DNA of 64,000 nt from JACVRW01 sp963819115 (lineage in GTDB: Bacteria; Actinomycetota; Thermoleophilia; Solirubrobacterales; Thermoleophilaceae): assembly GCA_963819115.1 (NCBI GenBank), contig CAWFUR010000011.1:868001-932000 (forward strand), written 5' to 3'. Shown here piece after piece: positions 27,411-34,843 of this stretch. Positions within the stretch are counted from its first letter, which is position 1, and every line of letters starts with the position of its first letter. A program made the translations under genes and the position numbers. Under the pieces are notes generated by a model, which had not been told where the DNA came from, did not search any database, and saw nothing but the letters and a program-made list of their open reading frames with translations.

Positions 27411-29444
27411 CTACGACGCCAGCGCCCGCAGGTCGCCCGCGTGGCCCTGGCAGTCGTAGAGGACGCCGGAGCCGGTGCCGCCGGTCGACGGCAGCATGAC
27501 CTTGGTGCACGTCCTGGCCACCGCGGCCATCACCTCGCTGGATCCCACTCGGCCGTCGGCGGGCATTCCGCTGCGGCTGTCGTCGGTGAGGATCCAGCGG
27601 ATCTTGCCGCTCGCCACCGCGTCGGCCAGCCACGAGACGCTCACCTGGCTCTCGCGGCCGGAGAAGCCGCCGATCGCGGCCACGTTCGACCCGGACGTGA
27701 TCAGCCGGCCGGCCGCTCCCGACTGGCTCGACACCGCCAGCGTTCCGCCGCCGTGCGCCTTCACGTAGGCCAGCGCCTGCTTCAGCGACTGGCTGTTCCC
27801 GCCGAACATCCCGCCGCCGCCCTGCTGGTTGCCGGCCGCTCGCGGCGAGGTCATGCCCCCGACGCCCGGGGGCGCGAGGCCGCCCTGCGACGTGCCGCCC
27901 GCGCCTGGAGGCATCCCGGCGCCCGAACCGCCGCCGCCGCCGCCCGGCCCGCCGCCCATGGCCGCGCTCGCCGGCCCTCCGGCTGGGAAGGTGCCGCTGG
28001 TGGCGTGCCCGAGGGTCTGCACCGCCCAGGCGCCCGGGGCCAGGAGCAGCAGCCCCATCGCCGCGGCCACCACGGCCACGCGAACCTGCCTGCGAACCCC
28101 AGAGCCGAGCGCCAGAACCACCGCGGCGGCACCGCCGCCGGCGATCAGTAGCGGGGGAGCCCAGCCGAGCTCGCCCGGGTACTGGTGGATCACCGCCAGC
28201 TCGGTGATCACCCCGGCCACCACCGCCGCCGGGCCCACGACCCGCGCGAGCCGGTCGCCGGAGAGCATCACGGCCACGCCGGCGCCGGCCAGCATCGCCG
28301 CGAACGGCGCGAGCTGGGAGGTGTAGTAGGGATGGAAGATCCCCTCGGCCTGGCTGAAGGCCACCGCGATGGTGAGGAAGCTGCCGCCCACCGCGATGAT
28401 CCATCCCGTGCGCGGGTCACCGCGCCGCAGCCGCGTGGCGGCCACGATCCCGGCGCCTGCCACGAGCGCGAAGCCGAGCAGCCACCCGGCCTGTCCGCCG
28501 AGGCTCTGGTTCAGCAGCCGCAGCACGCCCGGCTCGCCGCCGAACATCCCGCCGCCGCCACCGCCGCCAGGGCCGCCGGTCCCGCCGCCCGGTCCGCCGC
28601 TCTGACCGAAGAGCCGGCCGAGCCCGTTGTAGCCGAGGATCAGGGACCAGATGCTGTTGTCGCTCGTACCCGAGATCCACGGCCGGTCGGACGCCGGAGT
28701 GAGCGCCATGAGCAGCGGCCAGGCACCGCCCACCACGACCATCGCCGCGCCGCCCGCGAGGAGCTGGCGCGCGGCGGCGAGGCGGCCACGCGGGGCCACC
28801 CACATCCACGCGGCGGCGATCGCCGGCACCACCATCAGTGCCGCGGCCATCTTGGCCTCGAACCCGAGTCCCACGAACACGCCCGAGAGGACGAGCCAGC
28901 GCGTGCGCCCGTCCTCGAACGCCCGCACCACGCACCACAGCGCGGCAACGCAGCAGAGCACGAGCAGCGCGTCGGGATTGTTGTGCCGGGACACCGCCAC
29001 GGTGACGGGGGTCAGCGCGAGCGCGAGGCCCGCGGTGAACCCCGCGACCCGGCCGAAGGGACGCCGGACCAGGTCGTACGCGAGCACGACCGTGGCCACG
29101 CCCATCAGGGCCTGGGGAACGAGCAGGCTCCAGGAGCTGAACCCGAAGACCCGGGCCGAGAGCGCCTGCACCCAGAGCGCGAGCGGCGGCTTGTCCACCG
29201 TCATCGCCCCGGCGGTGTCGAACGAGCCGTAGATGAACGCGTGCCAGCTGGTGCTCATCGAGCGCACGGCCGCGCCGTAGTACTCGTTGGCGTAGCCATT
29301 GCGGTCGAGCGCCACGAGGTTCAGCAGGCCGGCGATCAGCACCAGCGCGCTGAGCTCGGGGCGCCGCCAGGAGAGCCCGCGGGCCCGCGAGGTGGCGCGG
29401 GTTCGGAGGCTCTCGGCCGGCATGGGAATGGACGTGGTGGACAT
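27411..29444 (-). CDS. ArnT/PMT-like membrane glycosyltransferase
   Basis: 677 residues, GT-C fold: about a dozen hydrophobic helices with the first extracytoplasmic loop carrying ALDRNGYANEYYGAA and, later, VDKPPLALWVQ, both hallmarks of ArnT/PMT-type transferases that use polyprenyl-phosphate sugars. Two long Gly-rich stretches occur: one in a membrane-side loop (about 345-365), one near residues 545-610. The C-terminal domain is extracytoplasmic. The ATG at 29444 has AAAGGAA 8-9 nt upstream. It lies 32 bp behind the GT2/GtrA gene, whose product would make the lipid-linked sugar it uses. Confidence 0.87.
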   Translation of the reverse strand: MSTTSIPMPAESLRTRATSRARGLSWRRPELSALVLIAGLLNLVALDRNGYANEYYGAAVRSMSTSWHAFIYGSFDTAGAMTVDKPPLALWVQALSARVFGFSSWSLLVPQALMGVATVVLAYDLVRRPFGRVAGFTAGLALALTPVTVAVSRHNNPDALLVLCCVAALWCVVRAFEDGRTRWLVLSGVFVGLGFEAKMAAALMVVPAIAAAWMWVAPRGRLAAARQLLAGGAAMVVVGGAWPLLMALTPASDRPWISGTSDNSIWSLILGYNGLGRLFGQSGGPGGGTGGPGGGGGGGMFGGEPGVLRLLNQSLGGQAGWLLGFALVAGAGIVAATRLRRGDPRTGWIIAVGGSFLTIAVAFSQAEGIFHPYYTSQLAPFAAMLAGAGVAVMLSGDRLARVVGPAAVVAGVITELAVIHQYPGELGWAPPLLIAGGGAAAVVLALGSGVRRQVRVAVVAAAMGLLLLAPGAWAVQTLGHATSGTFPAGGPASAAMGGGPGGGGGGSGAGMPPGAGGTSQGGLAPPGVGGMTSPRAAGNQQGGGGMFGGNSQSLKQALAYVKAHGGGTLAVSSQSGAAGRLITSGSNVAAIGGFSGRESQVSVSWLADAVASGKIRWILTDDSRSGMPADGRVGSSEVMAAVARTCTKVMLPSTGGTGSGVLYDCQGHAGDLRALAS

Positions 29445-29476
29445 CTCGGGTGTTCCTTTCGTGGTGAGGGTCTGGT

Positions 29477-30658
29477 TCAGGCGACGTGCGCACGGGCCAG
29501 GGCCCAGCGCACGACGCGGTAGCGGCGCGGGTCGGCGAAGACCCAGGCCTTCAGAGCGATGAAGCGAGCCACGCTCGTCACGGCGCTGGCCACCGTCATC
29601 ACGGCGACCTCCACGCCCCGAGGGGGGTGCGGGTCGATCGCGTGCATGGAGGCCAGGGCGGCGCTGGTCACGGCCAGCGCCGCGATGAAGACGACGATCC
29701 CGCGGGCGTGGTGCTGCCACAGCCGCCGCCGGCCGCGCACACCGAAGGTCAGGTGCCGGTTGGCCTGCGTGTTGGCCACCCCGGTGATCGCGAGGGCCAG
29801 CCCATTCGCGCCCACCGCGCCCACGGGCCCGCGCAACAGCACGTAGAGCAGCGCGTAGGCCACGGTGGAGGCCACGCCCAGGGCGAGGAAACGGGCCAGC
29901 GGGGCGCTGGCCACGAGCCGGGCCACGCCGCGCAGGTCATCCATCGCGGTGCTCACCAGCGCCACCCGGGAGTCCGGGTCCTCCACCCAGTCCACCGGGA
30001 CCTCGCTGATGCGCATCCCCTCGCGCTGGGCGAGCACCAGCAGCTCGGTGTCGAAGAACCAGCTCTCGTCGCGCACCTGCGGGAGCAGCCGCCGCGCCGC
30101 GTCCGCGCGGATGGCCTTGAAGCCGCACTGGGCGTCCGAGAAGCGCGCCCTGAGGACGGTGCGAAGCACCCGGTTGTAGCCGCGCGAGATCAGCTCGCGC
30201 TTGGCGCTGCGCTCGACCCGCGCGCCCCGGCCGAGTCGCGTGCCGATGGCCACGTCGCTGTGGCCGGAGAGCAGTGGCGCCACGAGCGGCAGCAGGCCGC
30301 GAAGGTCCGTGGACAGGTCCACGTCCATGTAACAGAGCACCTCCGCGTCGCTACGCGACCAGGCCGCGCGCAGGGCACGGCCGCGGCCCTTCTCCGTCAG
30401 GTGCAGAAACTCAACGCCGGGCAGGTCTTCGGCCAGCGCTCGCGCCAGCCTCGGCGTCTGGTCCGTGCTCGCGTTGTCGGCGATCACGATGCGCCAGGAG
30501 TACTGCAGCTCGGCACTCAGGTGGTCGTGCAGCCTCCGGATCGAGCCGGGCAGCGCGGCCTGCTCGTTGTAGACGGGCACGACGATCTCGATGCGCGGGG
30601 CCTCGGGGATCGCCTCGGCCAGGGCGAGCGGCTCGGGGGAGAGGGTGGCGATGGACAT
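29477..30658 (-). CDS. Polyprenol-phosphate sugar synthase (GT2) fused to a GtrA domain
   Basis: 393 residues. The N-terminal GT2 domain contains VPVYNEQAALPGSI, a substrate-binding ADNAST, and the metal motif CYMDVDLSTD, as in dolichol-phosphate mannose synthases. After about residue 265 come four membrane helices of the GtrA family (KAWVF near the end), which are thought to flip or position the lipid-linked sugar. With the ArnT-like gene 32 bp downstream this is a complete two-gene route to move a sugar onto an outside target. It follows the ThiF-like gene by 52 bp, so it may or may not belong to the same transcript. Confidence 0.88.
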   Translation of the reverse strand: MSIATLSPEPLALAEAIPEAPRIEIVVPVYNEQAALPGSIRRLHDHLSAELQYSWRIVIADNASTDQTPRLARALAEDLPGVEFLHLTEKGRGRALRAAWSRSDAEVLCYMDVDLSTDLRGLLPLVAPLLSGHSDVAIGTRLGRGARVERSAKRELISRGYNRVLRTVLRARFSDAQCGFKAIRADAARRLLPQVRDESWFFDTELLVLAQREGMRISEVPVDWVEDPDSRVALVSTAMDDLRGVARLVASAPLARFLALGVASTVAYALLYVLLRGPVGAVGANGLALAITGVANTQANRHLTFGVRGRRRLWQHHARGIVVFIAALAVTSAALASMHAIDPHPPRGVEVAVMTVASAVTSVARFIALKAWVFADPRRYRVVRWALARAHVA

Positions 30659-30710
30659 GGCGCCACCTTCGGTCCCCGCCGTGAGAGCGGGCTGTAACCA
30701 CCCTGGGAGA

Positions 30711-31775
30711 TCACTGAACGGCGCACACCGGGCACCCCGGGTCGTGCGGCACGACCTCCCGTGTGACCTCCATCGTGCGGAGGTCGTAGAGCCATGCCGT
30801 GCCGAGGGCCGCCGGGTCGCACAGGCCGCTGATGTGGTGGAGCGCCTCGAGCGCCACGTGCCCGCCCACGATCGCGCACACCGGCCCGAGGGTGGCGGCG
30901 GAGGAGGCACGGCCGCGTCGCTGCTCCACGAGGTCGTCGTAGAGCGGGAACTCGCGGCGGTAGGCGCGCTCCTGGCACTCGAAGCAGCCGGTGCGCCCTG
31001 GCACGTAGAGCGGCCCGACCCGTGCCACCGGAGGCGAGTGGCTCATGGTGATCGCGGGCACGCCGACGGCGACGACCGCCGCGTTCACCCAGCGCTCGAT
31101 GTCGTGCGCCGGCCAGTCCACGGCATTCACCACGAAGTCGCACCCGCGCACCGCGTCCTCCACGTCGGCGCTGCTCTCGAGGCGCACCGGCAGCTTCTCG
31201 ATCGCCGTGTGCGAGCTGAAGGCGCCGAGCGTCTCCGCGGCCGCGTCGGTCTTGAGCCGTCCCACGTCATTCTCCCGGTACAGCACCTGGCGGTTGAAGT
31301 TGCTCTCCTCCACGACGTCTCCGTCCACGATCCGGAGCCGGCCCACCCCGCAGCAGGCGAGCGCCATCGCCGCCCAGCTGCCCAGGCCCCCGAGGCCGAG
31401 CAGCGCCACCCGGCTCTCACGCACGCGCGAGTGGTAGGCGGCGGTGCCGAGACCCGCCGCGTCCATGTCGGCGAAGTAGCGCAGCTGGCGGTCCCAGCGC
31501 ACGCGCTCCGCGGGTGGCACGGCATCGTCCCCCGCGGCGTCCTCCAGCGCGCCGAGAGCGCGGAGCGCCTCGAGCGTCTCGCACACGAGCGGCACGCCGA
31601 AGCGGCGCTCGAGCTCCGTCACCCGCGCCCGGCCGTCCAGCGCCGCGAGCAGCTCGCGCGCGTCCGCGCTCGGCCGCTCGATCACGAGGTCGCCGTCGCC
31701 GCCCGGCCGCAGCAGGTAGAGGTCCCCGCCGGAGGAGGGCAGCAGCTCGATGGTGCGCTTGAGTCTCGGTCGCAT
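30711..31775 (-). CDS. E1-like adenylyltransferase (ThiF/MccB type) with N-terminal peptide-recognition-like domain
   Basis: 354 residues. Residues ~1-90 look like a small winged-helix domain similar to the RiPP recognition element seen in peptide-modifying E1 enzymes. The E1 core then has RQLRYF (96-101), GLGGLG (127-132), the acidic IVDGDVV (D151, D153), ESNFNRQVLY (R162) and K175, all needed for ATP use, and two zinc CxxC pairs (C264/C267 and C348/C351). The core is thus not degenerate, unlike cyclodehydratase C-domains, and should adenylate a carboxylate, as MccB does on a microcin peptide. A short peptide gene lies directly upstream, behind a methyltransferase gene. The start ATG 31775 lacks a clear ribosome site. 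Confidence 0.82.
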   Translation of the reverse strand: MRPRLKRTIELLPSSGGDLYLLRPGGDGDLVIERPSADARELLAALDGRARVTELERRFGVPLVCETLEALRALGALEDAAGDDAVPPAERVRWDRQLRYFADMDAAGLGTAAYHSRVRESRVALLGLGGLGSWAAMALACCGVGRLRIVDGDVVEESNFNRQVLYRENDVGRLKTDAAAETLGAFSSHTAIEKLPVRLESSADVEDAVRGCDFVVNAVDWPAHDIERWVNAAVVAVGVPAITMSHSPPVARVGPLYVPGRTGCFECQERAYRREFPLYDDLVEQRRGRASSAATLGPVCAIVGGHVALEALHHISGLCDPAALGTAWLYDLRTMEVTREVVPHDPGCPVCAVQ

Positions 31776-31828
31776 GGGAGGGGAGGGGGCGGATGCGCCC
31801 GGCCGCTTGGGCCGGGCGCCCCACCGGA

Positions 31829-31891
31829 CTAGGCGAGCTTCGTGATCGACAGCGCCGGAATCACGGGCTTGTCGGTCTTCTTGATCACCAC
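31829..31891 (-). CDS. Putative 20-residue RiPP precursor peptide
   Basis: GTG at 31891 to TAG at 31829 encodes MVIKKTDKPVIPALSITKLA. It has a perfect ribosome site (AGGAGG, 31906-31901) 9 nt upstream. The frame could also start at the GTG two codons earlier (22 residues) or one codon later (19). The AGGAGGTGA includes the stop codon of the preceding methyltransferase gene, so translation is coupled. The peptide is Lys-rich at the start, then hydrophobic with two Pro and Ser/Thr, no Cys. It sits between a methyltransferase and an E1-like enzyme with a peptide-recognition-like domain, the layout of a RiPP precursor. It does not end in Asn as microcin C precursors do. I do not recognise the family. 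Confidence 0.6.
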   Translation of the reverse strand: MVIKKTDKPVIPALSITKLA

Positions 31892-31897
31892 TCTCAC

Positions 31898-32686
31898 TCA
31901 CCTCCTTTCCTCTGGCCGGGAGACGTAGAGGGTCTTCAGCAGGTGCTCCTCGTCCGGGCCCGCGAGCAGGACGCCGCGGGCGTCGACGCCGCACGCGTCC
32001 ACCACCCTGAGACCGGTGCGCGCGAGCAGCGCCTCCACCTCGGCGGGAGGGTGGTGGCGCTGGCGATGGCGCGTCTCGATCAGCTCGAACAGGCCGTCGC
32101 GCGCGGGGCGGAGCACGTCCACGCTCGCCTCGGCCAGGCAGCCCGCGGGAGCCGATGGCGAGGAGCGCCCGCGCCAGATGAAGGTGAGCCCGCGGTCCCC
32201 GGACACGCGGTCCGCCGAGAACGTGTGCCGGTAGGCGGCGAGCGTGTTGAGGTCGAAGGCGAACAAGCCGCCCGGGGCGAGGTTTCGCCGCGCCGACCGG
32301 AAGGCGGCCTCCAGCTCCTCCGGGGAGCAGAGGTAGTTGAGCGAGTCGTCGAAGCAGGTGACCACGTCGAAGTGGCCGAGCACCGGCAGGGCGGTGATGT
32401 CTGCCCGCACCAGGCGTACGCCCGGCGCCTTCGCGCGGGCTCGCTCGAGCATCGCCTCTGAGAGATCGCAGCCGGTGACCTCGTAGCCGCGGCGCAGGAA
32501 GGGCAGCAGGCTCTCCCCGGTACCGCAGGCGAGGTCCAGCAGCCGGCTCGCGCCGGGGCGGTGACGGTGCAGCAGCGGCTCGACCGTGTCAGCCCAGGCC
32601 TCGTAATCCGACTCTGCGGTGAAGCGGTCGTAGAAGGGCGCAAGGGACTCGTAAGCGCGCTCGGCGGAGGCGGCCGGCGAAGACAT
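31898..32686 (-). CDS. Class I SAM-dependent methyltransferase
   Basis: 262 residues. Motif I LLDLACGTGESLL (about 48-60), acidic loop GCDLSEAMLERA, then VRADITALP and the FDVVTCFDDSLNYL post-motif, a Rossmann-type methyltransferase. The fold does not show whether it acts on N, O or C. Its stop codon is inside the ribosome site of the 20-residue peptide gene, tying the two together. The start ATG is only 9 bp from the divergent sigma-factor start, so its promoter must lie inside the sigma gene; an AT-rich patch (32709-32727) is a candidate. I infer methylation of the neighbouring peptide. Confidence 0.82.
   Translation of the reverse strand: MSSPAASAERAYESLAPFYDRFTAESDYEAWADTVEPLLHRHRPGASRLLDLACGTGESLLPFLRRGYEVTGCDLSEAMLERARAKAPGVRLVRADITALPVLGHFDVVTCFDDSLNYLCSPEELEAAFRSARRNLAPGGLFAFDLNTLAAYRHTFSADRVSGDRGLTFIWRGRSSPSAPAGCLAEASVDVLRPARDGLFELIETRHRQRHHPPAEVEALLARTGLRVVDACGVDARGVLLAGPDEEHLLKTLYVSRPEERR
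31901..31906 (-). promoter_or_regulatory. Perfect Shine-Dalgarno overlapping the methyltransferase stop
   Basis: AGGAGG (31906-31901) followed at once by the TGA stop of the methyltransferase gene (31900-31898) and, 9 nt after the AGGAGG, the GTG of the peptide. One of the best ribosome sites in the window, which supports real translation of the short peptide. Confidence 0.8.
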
Positions 32687-32695
32687 GTACCTCTC

Positions 32696-33211
32696 ATGAC
32701 CTCCCGAGTAATCGAAATAGTTACGCCCACTCCCGCCTGGGACTGGGCCGCGGCCCTCGACCTCTGCCTGCGGGTGGCCACACGGATCCTGTGGTCGCGC
32801 GAGGTGGCCGAGGACGCGGCCCAGCAGGCCGTCGTGCGGGCGCTCAAAGATGGGCGCTCACGATCCGACCTCGACGACCCCGACGCCTGGCTCGCCACCA
32901 TCGCGCGTCGCGAGGCCCTGCGTATGTGGAAGACCGAGGAGCGCATCCGGGTGCGGAGAACCAGTGAGGATGTGCTCCACGCGGTGGCTGTTCCGGACGC
33001 CGACCTGGAGCGCCTCGAGGGGCGGCTTCAGCTCGAGGCCATGACCCTGGGATTAGCGCCCTGCGACCGGCTTCTCATTAGGCTGAGATACCACGATGAC
33101 CTGACCCAACTCGAGATCGCAAACCGGTTGGGAATCCTTGAGGGAAACGCTAAGGTCAGACTACATAGGGCCCGCGAGAAAATTAAACGAGAGTTGAGAG
33201 ATCGAGGATGA
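32696..33211 (+). CDS. ECF-like RNA polymerase sigma factor
   Basis: 171 residues. Region 2 is visible in EVAEDAAQQAVVRALK and DPDAWLATIARREALRMW, region 4 in LIRLRYHDDLTQLEIANRLGILEGNAKVRLHRAREKIKREL. It has no anti-sigma partner; the next gene, a winged-helix regulator, overlaps it by 4 bp (ATGA). Codon use is unlike its neighbours: ATA, AAA, ATT, AGA and a TTA leucine codon (codon 120, 33053-33055) occur, which suggests recent acquisition or special regulation. It is divergent from the methyltransferase/peptide/E1 operon with 9 bp between starts, so control of that operon is likely. Confidence 0.78.
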   Translation: MTSRVIEIVTPTPAWDWAAALDLCLRVATRILWSREVAEDAAQQAVVRALKDGRSRSDLDDPDAWLATIARREALRMWKTEERIRVRRTSEDVLHAVAVPDADLERLEGRLQLEAMTLGLAPCDRLLIRLRYHDDLTQLEIANRLGILEGNAKVRLHRAREKIKRELRDRG

Positions 33212-33843
33212 CTGGCAAGCGGCAGGCGTTGGTTGATCAACGCGTGGCCAAGGCTCTTTCCCACCCCCTGCGGGCACACATCCTGGCGATCCTCAACGAG
33301 CGAGTGGCCAGCCCCAACGACATGGCCGAGCAGCTCGGGGAACCGCTCGGCAACGTGAGCTACCACGTGAAGGCGCTGCTCGAGCTCGACTGCATCGAGC
33401 TCGTGAACACCCGCCCGCGCCGCGGAGCGGTAGAGCACTTCTACCGCGCCATCACACGTCCCTACTTCAGCGACCGTGACTGGAGCCGTCTTCCGCGCTC
33501 GCTGCGCCAGGCGATCTCAGACGTCGGGCTCCAGCTCATCTGGGACGACGTGGCGGACTCGATCGAGGCCGGGGCGTTCGAGGCCCGCGACGACCGGATC
33601 CTGAGCCGTGCGCCCGTGGTCCTCGACGAGCGTGGCTGGAAGGAGCTGCACGGCATGCTCGCCGAGCTTCTCGAGCGCCTCGTCCAGGTCGAGGCCGACG
33701 CCAATGCCCGGCTCGCCGAGAGCGACGAGCAGGGCATGGCCACCAAGGTCGTGGTCATGCAGTTCCTGTCCACGCGGGCCGATGGCGACGGCGCGAAGGA
33801 CGGCAAGACCGCCAAGAGCGAGGCCACCGCCCGCGCGAAGTGA
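33208..33843 (+). CDS. Winged-helix (ArsR-like) transcriptional regulator
   Basis: 211 residues. The HTH is in ALSHPLRAHILAILNERVASPNDMAEQLGEPLGNVSYHVKALLELDCIELV, the usual ArsR-type N terminus (shown in parts: first SHPLRAHIL, then LGNVSYHVKAL). The ~110-residue C-terminal region is helical, with a charged coiled stretch (ELLERLVQVEADANARLAES) and a Lys/Ala-rich tail. No metal-binding Cys/His motif is seen, so the effector is unknown. It overlaps the sigma gene by 4 bp and is followed after 7 bp by a lipase gene. Confidence 0.8.
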   Translation: MTGKRQALVDQRVAKALSHPLRAHILAILNERVASPNDMAEQLGEPLGNVSYHVKALLELDCIELVNTRPRRGAVEHFYRAITRPYFSDRDWSRLPRSLRQAISDVGLQLIWDDVADSIEAGAFEARDDRILSRAPVVLDERGWKELHGMLAELLERLVQVEADANARLAESDEQGMATKVVVMQFLSTRADGDGAKDGKTAKSEATARAK

Positions 33844-33850
33844 GTCGCCG

Positions 33851-34843
33851 ATGCCGGTAGACCCTCCGATCCAGGGCATGCTCGCCATGCTCGAGGCGAT
33901 GCAGCGGCCGTCGCTCGGCAGCGGCACGCCCGAGGAGGCGCGCCGCGGCTTCCGGATGCTCACCGTGGACCTGCGGCCGGCCCACACGGTCGTGCCGGTC
34001 GCGTCCACGGAGGACATCGAGGTGCCGGGCGCCGCGGGTCCGCTGCCCGCTCGCATCTACCGCCCGGAGGCGGAGGGTGAGCTGCCCACGATCGTCTTCT
34101 TCCACGGAGGCGGGTTCGTGATCGGAGACGTGGACACGCACGACAACCAGTGCCGGGTGCTCTGCCGCGAGGCGGAGGCCGTGGTGCTCAGCGTGGGCTA
34201 CCGGCTGGCCCCGGAGCATCCCTTCCCCGCCGCTCCAGAGGACTGCTTCGCCGCCACTCGGTGGGCCGCCGAGCACGTGGCCGAGCTGGGTGGCGACGCC
34301 GGCCGCATCGCCGTGGCCGGGGACAGCGCGGGCGGAAACCTGGCAGCCGTGACGGCGCTCATGGCCCGCGACGCCGGTGGTCCGGCACTGGCCGCGCAGC
34401 TCCTGATCTACCCTGGCACCGACTTCGAGGGCGGCTATCCCTCCGAGACCGAGAACGCCGAGGGCTTCTTCCTCACGCGGGCGGACATGGAGTGGTTCCG
34501 GGAGCAGTACCTCGCGGGCGCAGACCCCACCGACCCCCTGCTGAGCCCCGTCCACTGTCCGGACCTCGCCGGACTCCCACCCGCGGTGGTGATCACCGCC
34601 GAGTTCGACCCGCTGCGTGACCAGGGCGACGCGTACGCCCGGGCGCTCGAGGAGGCCGGCGTGCACGTGATCGCGCGGAGCTACGGCGGACTCATTCACG
34701 GGTTCTTTGACCTGGGCGCCCTCAGTCCGGCGGCGGCCGAGGCCACCGACGAGGTGTGCGCGGACGTGCGGGGGCTCCTCGCCCGCGTTGGGGAGGAGCG
34801 CAGCCCGATCGTCGATCGGGTGAGCACCGGACCAGACAATTAA
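33851..34843 (+). CDS. Hormone-sensitive-lipase-family alpha/beta hydrolase
   Basis: 330 residues. Family marks are the oxyanion HGGGFVIGD, the nucleophile GDSAGGN, acid in EFDPLRDQGDAYA and His in LIHGFFDL. The enzyme hydrolyses short acyl esters in the cytoplasm. Its last ~14 codons (SPIVDRVSTGPDN) are encoded by a copy of the dispersed palindromic repeat, so the natural end of the protein was probably replaced by repeat sequence. The stop overlaps that of the convergent thioesterase gene by 4 bp. Confidence 0.87.
   Translation: MPVDPPIQGMLAMLEAMQRPSLGSGTPEEARRGFRMLTVDLRPAHTVVPVASTEDIEVPGAAGPLPARIYRPEAEGELPTIVFFHGGGFVIGDVDTHDNQCRVLCREAEAVVLSVGYRLAPEHPFPAAPEDCFAATRWAAEHVAELGGDAGRIAVAGDSAGGNLAAVTALMARDAGGPALAAQLLIYPGTDFEGGYPSETENAEGFFLTRADMEWFREQYLAGADPTDPLLSPVHCPDLAGLPPAVVITAEFDPLRDQGDAYARALEEAGVHVIARSYGGLIHGFFDLGALSPAAAEATDEVCADVRGLLARVGEERSPIVDRVSTGPDN
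34792..34836 (+). repeat. Dispersed palindromic repeat, copy 1
   Basis: Begins GGAGGAGCGCAGC, has the stem CCCGATCG/CGATCGGG around a single T (34804-34811 and 34813-34820), then TGAGCACCGGACCAG. This copy lies inside the 3' end of the lipase gene and supplies its last codons. Confidence 0.75.

Noticed and set aside
30711..31775. Calling the E1-like protein ThiF, MoeB or HesA of cofactor synthesis
   Set aside because: No ThiS/MoaD partner or thiamin/Moco gene is near, and it has an extra N-terminal domain plus a short peptide gene upstream.
31829..31891. Reading the 20-residue peptide as a microcin C precursor
   Set aside because: Microcin C precursors end in Asn (or Asp), which MccB converts; this peptide ends in Leu-Ala. 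Kept as an unassigned RiPP-like peptide.
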